Positions 52,535 through 61,257 of a stretch of 64,000 bases of DNA are shown in pieces; position 1 is the first letter of the stretch; every line of letters begins with the position of its first letter. The stretch is from Streptomyces sp. P9-A4 (GTDB taxonomy: Bacteria; Actinomycetota; Actinomycetes; Streptomycetales; Streptomycetaceae), in contig NZ_JAZIFY010000001.1 in assembly GCF_036634195.1 (NCBI RefSeq), positions 4,288,501 through 4,352,500 of the forward strand. Direction: 5' to 3'. Under the pieces are notes generated by a model. It made no database searches. It had not been told where the DNA came from and was given only the letters and a program-made list of their open reading frames with translations. Made by a program: the position numbers and the translations under genes.

Positions 52535-54415
52535 GTGATTTCCACCCTTCTGGTCGCCAACCGGGGCGAGATCGCCTGCCGGGTGTTCCGTACCTGCCGT
52601 GAGCTGGGCATCTCGACCGTCGCCGTGTACTCCGACGCGGACGCCGACGCCCTGCACGTACGGGAGGCCGACGCGGCGGTACGGCTGCCGGGGGCCGCGC
52701 CCTCGGAGACGTATCTGCGCGGGGACCTGGTGGTGGCGGCGGCCCTCGCGGCCGGCGCCGACGCCGTCCACCCCGGCTACGGCTTCCTCTCCGAGAACGC
52801 CGGCTTCGCGCGGGCCGTGACCGCCGCCGGACTGACCTGGATCGGCCCGCCGCCCGAGGCGATCGAGGCGATGGCGTCGAAGACCCGGGCGAAGGAACTC
52901 CTGGGGATCGCGCCTCTTCGTCCGGAGGACGTGACCGGGGCCGACCTGCCCGTCCTGGTGAAGGCGGCGGCGGGCGGCGGCGGCCGGGGCATGCGGATCG
53001 TGCGTGAACTGGCCGCGCTGGAAGGGGAGTTGCGGGATGCGTCCGCCGAGGCGGCGAGCGCGTTCGGCGACGGCGAGGTGTTCGTCGAGCCGTACGTGGA
53101 GAACGGCCGCCATGTCGAGGTGCAGCTGCTCTGCGACACCCACGGCACGGTGTGGGCGCTCGGCACCCGTGACTGCTCGCTCCAGCGCCGCCACCAGAAG
53201 GTGATCGAGGAGGCCCCGGCGCCCGGCCTGCCCGCGCCCCTTCTCGACGAGCTGTACGAGCGGTCGGCGGTCGCCGCGAAGGCCGTCGGCTATGTCGGCG
53301 CGGGCACGGTCGAGTTCCTCGTCGCGGACGGCCGGGCGCACTTCCTGGAGATGAACACCCGGCTCCAGGTCGAGCACCCGGTGACGGAGGAGGTGTACGG
53401 GGTCGACCTCGTCGCCCTCCAGCTGGCCGTCGCCGAGGGCCGGGCCCTGCCCCCGGAGGTGCCGTCCCCGCGCGGCCACGCGGTCGAGGCGCGGCTGTAC
53501 GCGGAGGACCCGGCGCGGGCGTGGGCGCCGCAGACGGGCGTCCTGCACCGCTTCGACGTCCCGGAGGGCGTGCGCGTCGACACCGGGTACGCCTCCGGGG
53601 ACGCGATCGGCGTGCACTACGACCCGATGCTCGCGAAGGTGATCGTCCACGCCCCGACCCGGGAGGCGGCCCTCCGCAAGCTCGCCCACACCCTGGAGCG
53701 GGCCCGGATCCACGGCCCCGTCACCAACCGGGACCTGCTCGTCGCCTCGCTCCGGCACCCCGAGTACGCCCACGAGGAAGCCCTCGACACCGGCTTCTAC
53801 GACCGGAACCTGACCGCGCTGACCGAGCGGGTCCCGGGGGAGGAGCACGCGGCCGTCGCCGCCGCCCTCGCCGAGGCCGCCGCCGACCCGGGCCGTTTCG
53901 GCGGCGGTTGGCGCAACCTGCGCTCGCAGGACGAGACGAGGACGTACGGGGACCACGAGGTCCGCTACCGGCCGGTCCGCGGCGGCGGCTGGGAGGTCAC
54001 GGCCCCGGAGGGCGTACGGGTCGTGTCGGCGACGCCCGAGGCCGTGAGCCTCGAAGTGGCCGGAGTCGTAAGGAACTTCACGGTCGCCGCCTACGAGGGC
54101 ACGGTCCACGCGGGCAGCCACCGCCTCACCGCCCGCCCCCGCTTCACCGACCCCCGCGAGCAGTCCGCACCCGGCTCCCTGCTCGCCCCCATGCCCGGCA
54201 CCGTCGTCCGGGTCGCGGACGGCCTCGCCGTCGGCGACCGGGTCACCGCGGGGCAGCCGCTCCTCTGGCTGGAGGCCATGAAGATGGAGCACCGCGTCAT
54301 CGCTCCCGCCTCCGGCACGCTCACCGCGCTCCACGCCGCCCCCGGCCGCCAGGTCGAGGTCGGCGCCCTGCTCGCCGTCGTACAGACCGAAGCAACGGAG
54401 GAAGACCCCGTATGA
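52535..54415 (+). CDS. Acyl-CoA carboxylase, alpha (biotin carboxylase/BCCP) subunit
   Basis: A 626-residue protein with a biotin carboxylase domain (STLLVANRGEIACRVFRTCR at the start; AAAGGGGRGMR; EMNTRLQVEHPVTEE) and a C-terminal biotinyl domain with LEAMKMEH, the biotinylated Lys near residue 584. The loop after residue 110 is shorter than in most biotin carboxylases, with fewer residues between MASKTRAKELL and the ATP-grasp strand. GTG 52535 has GAGG six bases upstream; GTG 52523 overlaps the beta stop and is an alternative. It is paired with the beta subunit. Confidence 0.9.
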   Translation: MISTLLVANRGEIACRVFRTCRELGISTVAVYSDADADALHVREADAAVRLPGAAPSETYLRGDLVVAAALAAGADAVHPGYGFLSENAGFARAVTAAGLTWIGPPPEAIEAMASKTRAKELLGIAPLRPEDVTGADLPVLVKAAAGGGGRGMRIVRELAALEGELRDASAEAASAFGDGEVFVEPYVENGRHVEVQLLCDTHGTVWALGTRDCSLQRRHQKVIEEAPAPGLPAPLLDELYERSAVAAKAVGYVGAGTVEFLVADGRAHFLEMNTRLQVEHPVTEEVYGVDLVALQLAVAEGRALPPEVPSPRGHAVEARLYAEDPARAWAPQTGVLHRFDVPEGVRVDTGYASGDAIGVHYDPMLAKVIVHAPTREAALRKLAHTLERARIHGPVTNRDLLVASLRHPEYAHEEALDTGFYDRNLTALTERVPGEEHAAVAAALAEAAADPGRFGGGWRNLRSQDETRTYGDHEVRYRPVRGGGWEVTAPEGVRVVSATPEAVSLEVAGVVRNFTVAAYEGTVHAGSHRLTARPRFTDPREQSAPGSLLAPMPGTVVRVADGLAVGDRVTAGQPLLWLEAMKMEHRVIAPASGTLTALHAAPGRQVEVGALLAVVQTEATEEDPV

Positions 54416-55545
54416 GCACCGACATCGAGCCGCAGGAACACACCGGACTCCGCGCCGCCGTCACCGCCCTCGGGCGGCGCCACGGCCCCGGCTTCGACCG
54501 GGCCGCCCTGTGGGCGGAGGCCGGGAAGCTCGGCTACCTCGGCGTGAACCTCCCCGAGGAGTACGGCGGCGGGGGCGGCGGCATCGCCGAGCTGTCCATC
54601 GTCCTGGAGGAGACGGGCGCCGCCGGGGCCCCGCTCCTGATGATGGTGGTGTCGCCCGCCATCTGCGGCACGGTCATCGCCCGCTTCGGCACCGAGGAGC
54701 AGAAGCGGGCCTGGCTCCCCGGCCTCGCGGACGGCTCGAAGACGATGGCCTTCGGCATCACCGAGCCCGACGCGGGCTCCAACTCGCACCGCATCACCAC
54801 CACCGCCACCCGCACCGAGAACGGCTGGGTCCTCAACGGGCGGAAGGTGTTCGTGTCGGGGGTCGACATCGCGGACGCGACCCTCGTCGTCGGCCGCACC
54901 TCCGACGCCCGCACCGGCAACCTCAAGCCCTGCCTCTTCATCGTCCCGCGCGACGCACCCGGCTTCGGGCGGCGTCACATCGAGATGGAACTCGACGCGA
55001 GCGAGAAGCAGTTCGAGCTGACCATCGACGACGTCCACCTGCCGGCGGACGCGCTCGTCGGCGACGAGGACGCGGGCCTCCTCCAGCTCTTCGCCGGCCT
55101 CAACCCGGAGCGGATCATGACGGCCGCGTTCGCGATCGGGATGGGCCGGCACGCCCTGGACCGGGCGGTGGCGTACGCGAAGGAGCGCCAGGTCTGGAAG
55201 GCGCCCATCGGCGCCCACCAGGCCATCGCCCACCCCCTCGCGCAGGCCCACATCGAGCTCGAACTCGCCCGTCTGATGATGCAGAAGGCGGCGCGGCTGT
55301 ACGACGCGGGCGACGACATGGGCGCGGGCGAGGCCGCCAACATGGCGAAGTACGCGGCGGCCGAGGCCTGCGTGAAGGCCGTCGACACGGCCGTCCACAC
55401 CCTCGGCGGCAACGGCCTCACCAAGGAGTTCGGCCTCGCGCGCCTGATCACGGCGGCCCGGGTGGCCCGGATCGCCCCCGTCAGCCGCGAAATGATCCTG
55501 AACTTCGTGTCGAGCCACTCCCTGGGGCTGCCCAAGTCGTACTGA
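54412..55545 (+). CDS. Acyl-CoA dehydrogenase
   Basis: A 377-residue acyl-CoA dehydrogenase, near the normal family length. It shows LGYLGVNLPEEYGG at the N-terminus, FGITEPDAGSNSH (FAD/substrate region), VLNGRKVFVSG, and HTLGGNGLTKEFGLARLITAARVARI near the end. The usual catalytic glutamate is not obvious to me, as in some divergent members. It should make an enoyl-CoA for the carboxylase or hydratase. ATG 54412 overlaps the alpha-subunit stop by four bases. Confidence 0.88.
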   Translation: MSTDIEPQEHTGLRAAVTALGRRHGPGFDRAALWAEAGKLGYLGVNLPEEYGGGGGGIAELSIVLEETGAAGAPLLMMVVSPAICGTVIARFGTEEQKRAWLPGLADGSKTMAFGITEPDAGSNSHRITTTATRTENGWVLNGRKVFVSGVDIADATLVVGRTSDARTGNLKPCLFIVPRDAPGFGRRHIEMELDASEKQFELTIDDVHLPADALVGDEDAGLLQLFAGLNPERIMTAAFAIGMGRHALDRAVAYAKERQVWKAPIGAHQAIAHPLAQAHIELELARLMMQKAARLYDAGDDMGAGEAANMAKYAAAEACVKAVDTAVHTLGGNGLTKEFGLARLITAARVARIAPVSREMILNFVSSHSLGLPKSY

Positions 55546-55567
55546 TCCGGCCCGCGGCGGCCGACGA

Positions 55568-55608
55568 CCGGGCCCGGTCCGGTCCGTCGACGGCCCGGAC
55601 CGGGCCCG
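55568..55608. terminator. Hairpin between dehydrogenase and ligase genes
   Basis: CGGGCCCGGTCC (within 55568-55580) pairs with GGACCGGGCCCG (55597-55608) around a 16-nt loop. It lies in the 198-bp gap inside the operon, so it may be a partial terminator or processing site dividing the operon into two parts. Confidence 0.6.
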
Positions 55609-55743
55609 CCGGCCCGCGAGCCGCAGCACATCGAGACCACCGAGGACGCGACCGAAGAGGCCGGAGGGCTGACAGGGTCTCCCCGAGTCCCGCCCGCAGC
55701 CGCGATCCTGGCGTCCACTCTCACCTCTCCAGGGGGCCAACGC

Positions 55744-57321
55744 ATGGTGTTCCACAGTGAGTACGAGGCCGTTTCCACCCTCTCCCTGCCCATTCACGAC
55801 GCCGTGCTCGGCCGCGCCGCCGAGTACGGGGACGCCCCGGCCCTCGTCGACGGGGCCGGAGGGCTGACCCTCTCCTACGGGCAGGTCGACGCCTTTCACC
55901 GGCGGGTCGCCGCCGGGCTCGTGGGGGCCGGGGTGCGCAAGGGGGACGTGCTCGCGCTGCACAGCCCCAACACCGTGCTGTTCCCCATCGCGTTCTACGC
56001 CGCCACCCGCGCCGGCGCGTCCGTCACCACCGTGCATCCGCTCGCCACGCCCGAGGAGTTCGCCAAGCAGCTGCGCGACTCCTCCGCGCGGTGGATCGTC
56101 ACCGTCTCACCGCTGCTCGCCGCCGCCCGTGCGGCGGCCGGACTCGCGGGCGGAATCGAGGAGATCTTCGTCTGCGACCAGGCGCCGGAGGGGGAGGGCG
56201 TCCGCTCGCTGCAGGGCTTCCTCGGCCGCGCCGAAGACCTCCCCGAGATCGCCGTCGACCCCGACCGGGACGTCGCCGCCCTCCCGTACTCCTCCGGCAC
56301 CACCGGCGTCCCCAAGGGCGTCATGCTCACCCACACCTCCATCGCCACCAACCTGGCCCAGCTGGAGCCGGTCATCCCGATGGGCCCGGGTGACCGCATT
56401 CTTGCGATATTGCCCTTCTTCCACATCTACGGGCTCACCGCCCTGATGAACGCGCCCCTCCGCCGGGGCGCCACCGTCGTCGTCCTGCCCCGCTTCGAAC
56501 TCGACACCTTCCTCGGCGCCATCCAGGAGCACCGGATCAACGGCCTGTACGTCGCCCCGCCGATCGTGCTCGCGCTCGCCAAGCACCCGGCCGTCGCCGA
56601 CTACGACCTCTCGTCCCTGGAGTACGTCGTCAGCGCCGCCGCCCCGCTCGACGCGGCCCTCGCCCAGGCGTGCGCGGCCCGGCTCGGGCTGCCGCCGGTC
56701 CTCCAGGCGTACGGCATGACGGAGCTGTCCCCGGGCACCCACGTCGTCCCGCTCGGCGCCGCGAACCCCCCGCCCGGCACCGTCGGCAAGCTGCTGCCCT
56801 CCACCGAGATGCGCATCCTGTCCCTCGACGACCCGGCGAAGGACGCGGAGCCCGGCGAGGAGGGCGAGGTCGCCATCCGGGGGCCGCAGGTCATGAAGGG
56901 ATACCTCGGCCGGCCCGACGCCACCGCCGCGATGATCGACGCCGACGGGTGGGTGCACACCGGCGACATCGGCCGCGTCGACGCGGACGGCTGGCTGTTC
57001 GTCGTCGACCGCGTCAAGGAACTCATCAAGTACAAGGGCTTCCAGGTCGCCCCCGCCGAACTCGAAGCGCTCCTCCTCACCCACGAGGGGATCGCCGACG
57101 CCGCCGTCATCGGCGTCACCGACGCGGAAGGGACCGAGACGCCCAGGGCCTTCGTCGTACGCCAGCCCGCCGCGTCCGGCCTCACCGCCGAGGACGTCAT
57201 GGCGTACGTCGCCGCCCGGGTGTCCCCGTACAAGAAGGTCCGCAGCGTCGAGTTCATCGACACCGTGCCCCGGGCGGCCTCCGGGAAGATCCTCCGCAGG
57301 GAATTGAGGGACCGCGCATGA
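55744..57321 (+). CDS. Acyl-CoA synthetase (4-coumarate-CoA ligase-like)
   Basis: A 525-residue AMP-forming ligase. The signature loop YSSGTTGVPKGVMLTH is near residue 183, QAYGMTELSPG near 325, HTGDIGRVDADGWLFVVDRVKELIKYKGFQV near 405, and the C-terminal PRAASGKILRRELR near 512. It activates a carboxylic acid as its CoA thioester, probably the entry step of the pathway. ATG 55744 has AGGGGG upstream. It overlaps the hydratase start by four bases. Confidence 0.92.
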   Translation: MVFHSEYEAVSTLSLPIHDAVLGRAAEYGDAPALVDGAGGLTLSYGQVDAFHRRVAAGLVGAGVRKGDVLALHSPNTVLFPIAFYAATRAGASVTTVHPLATPEEFAKQLRDSSARWIVTVSPLLAAARAAAGLAGGIEEIFVCDQAPEGEGVRSLQGFLGRAEDLPEIAVDPDRDVAALPYSSGTTGVPKGVMLTHTSIATNLAQLEPVIPMGPGDRILAILPFFHIYGLTALMNAPLRRGATVVVLPRFELDTFLGAIQEHRINGLYVAPPIVLALAKHPAVADYDLSSLEYVVSAAAPLDAALAQACAARLGLPPVLQAYGMTELSPGTHVVPLGAANPPPGTVGKLLPSTEMRILSLDDPAKDAEPGEEGEVAIRGPQVMKGYLGRPDATAAMIDADGWVHTGDIGRVDADGWLFVVDRVKELIKYKGFQVAPAELEALLLTHEGIADAAVIGVTDAEGTETPRAFVVRQPAASGLTAEDVMAYVAARVSPYKKVRSVEFIDTVPRAASGKILRRELRDRA

Positions 57322-58040
57322 CCCTGGTCGCCGTCACCGAGGAGCGGGGCGTCACCACGCTCGCGCTGGACTCCCCGGCCAACCGCAACGCCCTGTCGGC
57401 CGCGCTCGTCACCGAACTCGCCGGTGCGCTCACCGCCTGCGGCAAGGACCCGGCGGTCCGGGCCGTCGTCCTCACCCACACCGGCTCGACGTTCAGCGCG
57501 GGCGCCGACCTGAAGGGCCCCGCGAGCCCGTACGCCTTCGTGGACCTGCTCCGGCAGCTCGTCGAGCTGCCGAAACCGGTCGTCGGTCATGTCACCGGGC
57601 ACGTACGGGCCGGGGGTCTCGGGCTGCTCGGCGCCTGCGACCTCGTGATGGCGGGGGAGAAGGCGGACTTCGCCCTCACCGAGGTACGGATCGGGGTCGC
57701 GCCCGCCGTCATCTCCCTCACCCTCCTCCCCAGGCTCGAACCGCGCGCGGCGGCCCGCTACTACCTGACGGGCGAGCGGTTCGGCGTCCCCGAGGCGATC
57801 GGCATGGGCCTCGTGACGGCCGGCGAGGAGGCCCTTCCGTCCGTCCTCGACTCCTTCCGCGCCGCCTCCCCGCAGGGCCTGCGGGAGGCGAAGAGGCTGG
57901 TCACCGCTAGAGTCCTGGAGACCTTCGAACGTGACGCGGAGGACCTGGTGCGGAGGTCGGCCACGCTCTTCGCCTCGGCGGAGGCGCGCGAGGGGATGAC
58001 GGCCTTCCTCGAACGACGGGACCCCGCATGGCGGCTCTGA
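57318..58040 (+). CDS. Enoyl-CoA hydratase family protein
   Basis: A 240-residue crotonase-fold enzyme. The substrate loop is SAGADLKG near residue 60, the oxyanion region VRAGGLGLLGACDLVMA near 100 and ALTEVRIGVAP near 122. One of the usual catalytic Glu positions seems replaced, so hydratase activity is likely but not certain. ATG 57318 overlaps the ligase stop; the end overlaps the TetR start by 13 bp. Confidence 0.88.
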   Translation: MTLVAVTEERGVTTLALDSPANRNALSAALVTELAGALTACGKDPAVRAVVLTHTGSTFSAGADLKGPASPYAFVDLLRQLVELPKPVVGHVTGHVRAGGLGLLGACDLVMAGEKADFALTEVRIGVAPAVISLTLLPRLEPRAAARYYLTGERFGVPEAIGMGLVTAGEEALPSVLDSFRAASPQGLREAKRLVTARVLETFERDAEDLVRRSATLFASAEAREGMTAFLERRDPAWRL

Positions 58041-58654
58041 CCGCGCAGAACCAGCCGAAGCCGGACCGCAACCCGAAGCCGGACCGCAACCCCAAGCAGG
58101 ACCGCAGCCGGGCCACCCGGCAGCGCCTGCTGGAGGCCGCCGTGGCCTGTCTGGCCGAGCACGGCTGGGCCGGGTCCACCGTCGCCGTCGTCGCCGAGCG
58201 GGCCGGAGTGTCCCGGGGGGCCGCCCAGCACCACTTCCCGACCCGCGAGGACCTGTTCACCGCCGCCGTCGAGTACGTCGCCGAGGAACGCTCGCAGGCC
58301 CTGCGGGAGGTCCGTACGGACGACCGCGAACAGGCCGTCGCCGCCCTCGTCGGCCTCTACACCGGGCCCCTCTTCCGGGCCGCGCTCCACCTCTGGGTCG
58401 CCGCCTCCGACGAGGAGCAGCTCCGTGAGCGGGTCACGGAGCTGGAGGCCCGCGTCGGACGCGAGTCGCACCGGATCGCCGTGGAGGTGCTCGGCGCGGA
58501 CGAGTCCCGCCCGGGAGTCCGGGAGACCGTGCAGGGTCTCCTGGACATGGCCCGGGGCCTGGGCCTCGCGACCCTCCTGACGGACGACCGCGCCCGCCGG
58601 GACCGTGTGGTGTCCCAGTGGGCGCGGCTGGTCAACGAGGCGCTGAGCGACTAG
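58028..58654 (+). CDS. TetR-family regulator of the catabolic operon
   Basis: A 208-residue TetR protein with an N-terminal Pro/Lys/Asp/Arg repeat (PKPDRNPKPDRNPKQDRS) before the HTH STVAVVAERAGVSRGAAQHHF. It is the last gene of the operon and overlaps the hydratase, so it likely controls the operon by feedback through an acyl-CoA ligand; the palindrome at 48187 is the candidate site. Its TAG shares the CTAG at 58651-58654 with the stop of the convergent metalloprotease. Confidence 0.88.
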   Translation: MAALTAQNQPKPDRNPKPDRNPKQDRSRATRQRLLEAAVACLAEHGWAGSTVAVVAERAGVSRGAAQHHFPTREDLFTAAVEYVAEERSQALREVRTDDREQAVAALVGLYTGPLFRAALHLWVAASDEEQLRERVTELEARVGRESHRIAVEVLGADESRPGVRETVQGLLDMARGLGLATLLTDDRARRDRVVSQWARLVNEALSD

Positions 58655-59688
58655 ACGCCCGGGATCTCCCGCGCCCGGAAGGCGTCGCGCACGGCGTTCG
58701 CCGCCGTCGTCCCGTACATCTTCTGCGCGGTCGCGACCGTCGTCAGGGCCGCGTCCTTGAAGCTGGTGTCGGCGGCGAAGCCGAACTGGGCGTTCACGAT
58801 GATCCGGTCGGCCGTGCGGGCGCCGAGCTTGCCCCGGATGTCGAAGAGCGCCCGGGACCAGATCTCGCCGTCCGCGTGGACCTCGCCCTCGCGGTCCGCG
58901 TACGTCTTGGTGCCGTCGAGGCGGCGCAGGCAGTGCGGGGCGGCGGTGTAGCCGGTCGAGTCCCAGTCGCCGACGCAGGCCAGGTCGGCCTTCATCGGCC
59001 AGCCGTACTTCGTGACCGCGTTCGTACCGACCTCCACGGCCAGGTAGTCGCCGAAGGCCTCGCCGATCGCGCCGGCCTCCGGGGACGAACCGAAGCCCGA
59101 CACCTGGGCGTTGTGCACGGCGTGGCCGTACTCGTGGACGATCACCTCGGCGTCCTCGGCGTCGTCCACCCCGCCCTTGCCGAAGCGGATCTCGTCCTTC
59201 TTGTCGGTGAAGAAGGAGTTGTCGGCGCCCCACTGGTTGAGGCGGACCTGCTGCACCCGGTCGTTGGCGCCGGGCAGCTCGCTGCCGAAGCCGAGGCCCT
59301 GGAGGTACTCCTGCGCCTCGTTGACCCAGAAGTACGCCATGACCTGCTCGAACCCGTCGTCCGAGCGGTCGTACGAGGCGGCGCCGGCGACCGCGGCGGG
59401 CTTGCCGGTCTCCGAGCGGACGGCGGCCCACCGGCCGGACAGCCCGCCGCTCGCGTCGAGGTTCCGCAGCGTGACGGTGGCGTACGCGGAGGCGGGCACG
59501 TCGCTCGCCGCGTCCTTGTGGTCGGCGAGGGTCTGGTCGCCCGAGGACTGCACCGGGTTCACCATGAAGACCCGGGCCTGGGGGAGCGGGGCGGCCGAGG
59601 CGCCGGCGGAGGGGAGGAGCGCGGCGGTGGCGGCGGCCACGGTGGCGGTGGCCGCGGCGATCATGCCGCGGGACGGGCGGCGACTCAT
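58651..59688 (-). CDS. Secreted M36-type metalloprotease
   Basis: A 345-residue exported protease. A Sec signal peptide (RGMIAAATATVAAATAALLPSAGASA) precedes a mature domain with the zinc motif HEYGHAVHN near residue 183 and the third-ligand segment GAIGEAFGDYLAV, the gluzincin pattern of fungalysin/M36 enzymes. It lacks the long propeptide of fungal members. Start: ATG 59688 has AGGAGG six bases upstream; the ATG at 59694 would be too close to it. It stands alone, convergent with the TetR gene. Confidence 0.9.
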   Translation of the reverse strand: MSRRPSRGMIAAATATVAAATAALLPSAGASAAPLPQARVFMVNPVQSSGDQTLADHKDAASDVPASAYATVTLRNLDASGGLSGRWAAVRSETGKPAAVAGAASYDRSDDGFEQVMAYFWVNEAQEYLQGLGFGSELPGANDRVQQVRLNQWGADNSFFTDKKDEIRFGKGGVDDAEDAEVIVHEYGHAVHNAQVSGFGSSPEAGAIGEAFGDYLAVEVGTNAVTKYGWPMKADLACVGDWDSTGYTAAPHCLRRLDGTKTYADREGEVHADGEIWSRALFDIRGKLGARTADRIIVNAQFGFAADTSFKDAALTTVATAQKMYGTTAANAVRDAFRAREIPGV

Positions 59689-59855
59689 GGACATCCTCCT
59701 GCGTTGGGATGCTGCGACGAGATGATTGGCATGCGCTTGACATGCGTGGCGGTGATCTTCGCGTACCGCCGCCCCTTTGAACACCCCCGCACCACCGACC
59801 GCCGGACGTGACGCGGACCACAGTCGAACCCGCCCCTCCGCAGTACGCTGGTCGC

Positions 59856-59930
59856 ATGCCTACGCTCGTACGCCGTCGCCACGTGGACTTCGTCCGCGTC
59901 ACGAGCATGAGCTGTCGCCGCTCCGCCTGA
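59856..59930 (+). CDS. 24-residue leader peptide with CRR end
   Basis: MPTLVRRRHVDFVRVTSM followed by SCRRSA is an example of the short actinobacterial leader peptides that carry an LVxRRHVDLxRVxSxxCR pattern, often found ahead of sulfur assimilation genes. TACGCT (59844-59849) lies six bases before the ATG, so the message is probably leaderless. The Cys near the C-terminus may sense cysteine or charged tRNA-Cys. The next gene on the strand starts 136 bp downstream. Confidence 0.8.
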   Translation: MPTLVRRRHVDFVRVTSMSCRRSA

Positions 59931-60066
59931 CCCTCACGGCACCGGGGCCACACCACGCCCCCCGCCCACGGGTCCCTCGTCCAGAGCCCCTGCCGACCGG
60001 CACCCGTGGCCCCCGCCCCACCCCTGGCGGCCGCCCCGGGCACCCGTAGACCCCGCGGACGCATCC

Positions 60067-61110
60067 ATGACTCGCAGCTCGTACACCTCGCAGCTCCCCA
60101 TCGTCGACCTCTCCGCCGCCGACCGGGACCCGCAGGCCCGCCGGCTCCTCCACGCGCAGCTCCACTCCGCCGCCCACGACGTCGGCTTCTTCCAGCTCGT
60201 CGGGCACGGCGTCACCGAGGCCGAGACCCGGGCCCTGACCTCCGCGACGCACGCCTTCTTCGCGCTGCCCGAGGCCGACCGGCTCGCCCTCGACAACATC
60301 AACTCGCCGCACTTCCGCGGCTACACCCGCATCGGCGACGAACGCACCGCCGGCGCCCGCGACTGGCGCGACCAGCTCGACATCGGCGCCGAGCGCCCCG
60401 CGCACGTCCCCGCCCCCTGGGAAGCCCCCTACTGGTGGCTCGAAGGCCCCAACCAGTGGCCCGGGGCCCTCCCCGAGCTGCGGACCGCCGCCCTGCACTG
60501 GATCGACCGGCTCAGCGGCGTCGCCGAGCGCCTGCTGCACGAGCTGCTGGCCTCCATCGGCGCGCCCGCGGGCTTCTACGACGACATCTTCGGACCGCGC
60601 GCCCACCCGCACCTCAAGCTGGTGCGCTACCCGGGCAGCAGCGGCGAGGGCGACGAGCAGGGCGTCGGCGCGCACAAGGACTACGGTTTCCTCACCCTGC
60701 TCCTCCAGGACCAGGTGGGCGGGCTCCAGGTGCAGCGCGAGGACGGCGAGTTCCATGAAGTGCCGCCGCTGCCAGGCGCGTTCGTCGTGAACCTGGGCGA
60801 GCTGCTCGAAGTGGCGACGAACGGCTATCTGGTCGCCACCAACCACCGGGTCGTCTCACCGCCCGGGGCGACGGAGCGCTACTCCGTTCCGTTCTTCTAC
60901 AACCCGCGGCTCGACGCCCGCATCGAACCGCTGGTCTTCCCGTACGCGGGGACGGCGCCCGGCGTCACGGCCGACCCGGCGAACCCGCTGTTCGCCGAGT
61001 ACGGGCGCAACGAGCTGAAGGGCAAGATGCGGGCGCACCCGCTGGTGGCGGCCCGCCACCACGCGGACCTGCTGCTCCACCCGGAGGCGCAGCCGGCGCT
61101 GTCGGTCTAG
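60067..61110 (+). CDS. Isopenicillin N synthase-like Fe(II)/2-oxoglutarate dioxygenase
   Basis: A 347-residue double-stranded beta-helix dioxygenase. The iron ligands are in GAHKDYGFLTLLLQD (His and Asp near residues 203-205) and ATNHRVVSPP (second His near 260), followed by the Arg-x-Ser in ERYSVPFFYNP that binds 2-oxoglutarate. The N-terminal DIN-type domain starts LPIVDLSAADR. The substrate is unknown. It lies behind a cysteine-type leader peptide, so its expression may respond to sulfur or cysteine supply. Part of its 3' end is repeated downstream. Confidence 0.9.
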   Translation: MTRSSYTSQLPIVDLSAADRDPQARRLLHAQLHSAAHDVGFFQLVGHGVTEAETRALTSATHAFFALPEADRLALDNINSPHFRGYTRIGDERTAGARDWRDQLDIGAERPAHVPAPWEAPYWWLEGPNQWPGALPELRTAALHWIDRLSGVAERLLHELLASIGAPAGFYDDIFGPRAHPHLKLVRYPGSSGEGDEQGVGAHKDYGFLTLLLQDQVGGLQVQREDGEFHEVPPLPGAFVVNLGELLEVATNGYLVATNHRVVSPPGATERYSVPFFYNPRLDARIEPLVFPYAGTAPGVTADPANPLFAEYGRNELKGKMRAHPLVAARHHADLLLHPEAQPALSV

Positions 61111-61125
61111 CGGGTACGGCCGCCG

Positions 61126-61172
61126 GGTACGGCCGCGACGAGCCGAAGGGCAAGATGCGGGCGCACCCGCCC
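61126..61172 (+). repeat. Partial duplicate of the dioxygenase 3' end
   Basis: The stretch gggtacggccgcgacgagccgaagggcaagatgcgggcgcacccg matches 61000-61044 of the coding sequence (gagtacgggcgcaacgagctgaagggcaagatgcgggcgcaccc) with few changes. It lies after the stop codon and is probably a non-coding relic. Confidence 0.75.
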
Positions 61173-61198
61173 AGCCGGTACGGCTTCCGCCGCGCGTG

Positions 61199-61237
61199 CG
61201 ACGACGGCCCCGACTGTGCGGGTCGGGCCGTCGTCGT
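61199..61237. terminator. Terminator between dioxygenase and citrate synthase
   Basis: CGACGACGGCCC near 61200 pairs with GGGCCGTCGTCG near 61236, with one bulge, around a short loop. It lies between the convergent genes and can work in both directions. Confidence 0.75.
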
Positions 61238-61257
61238 GGCGGGGGGCGGGAGCAGGG

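Noticed and set aside
53521..55545. Long frames in alternative phases through the catabolic operon
   Set aside because: They are high-GC shadow frames of the carboxylase and dehydrogenase genes, with Arg/Pro/Gly-biased translations.
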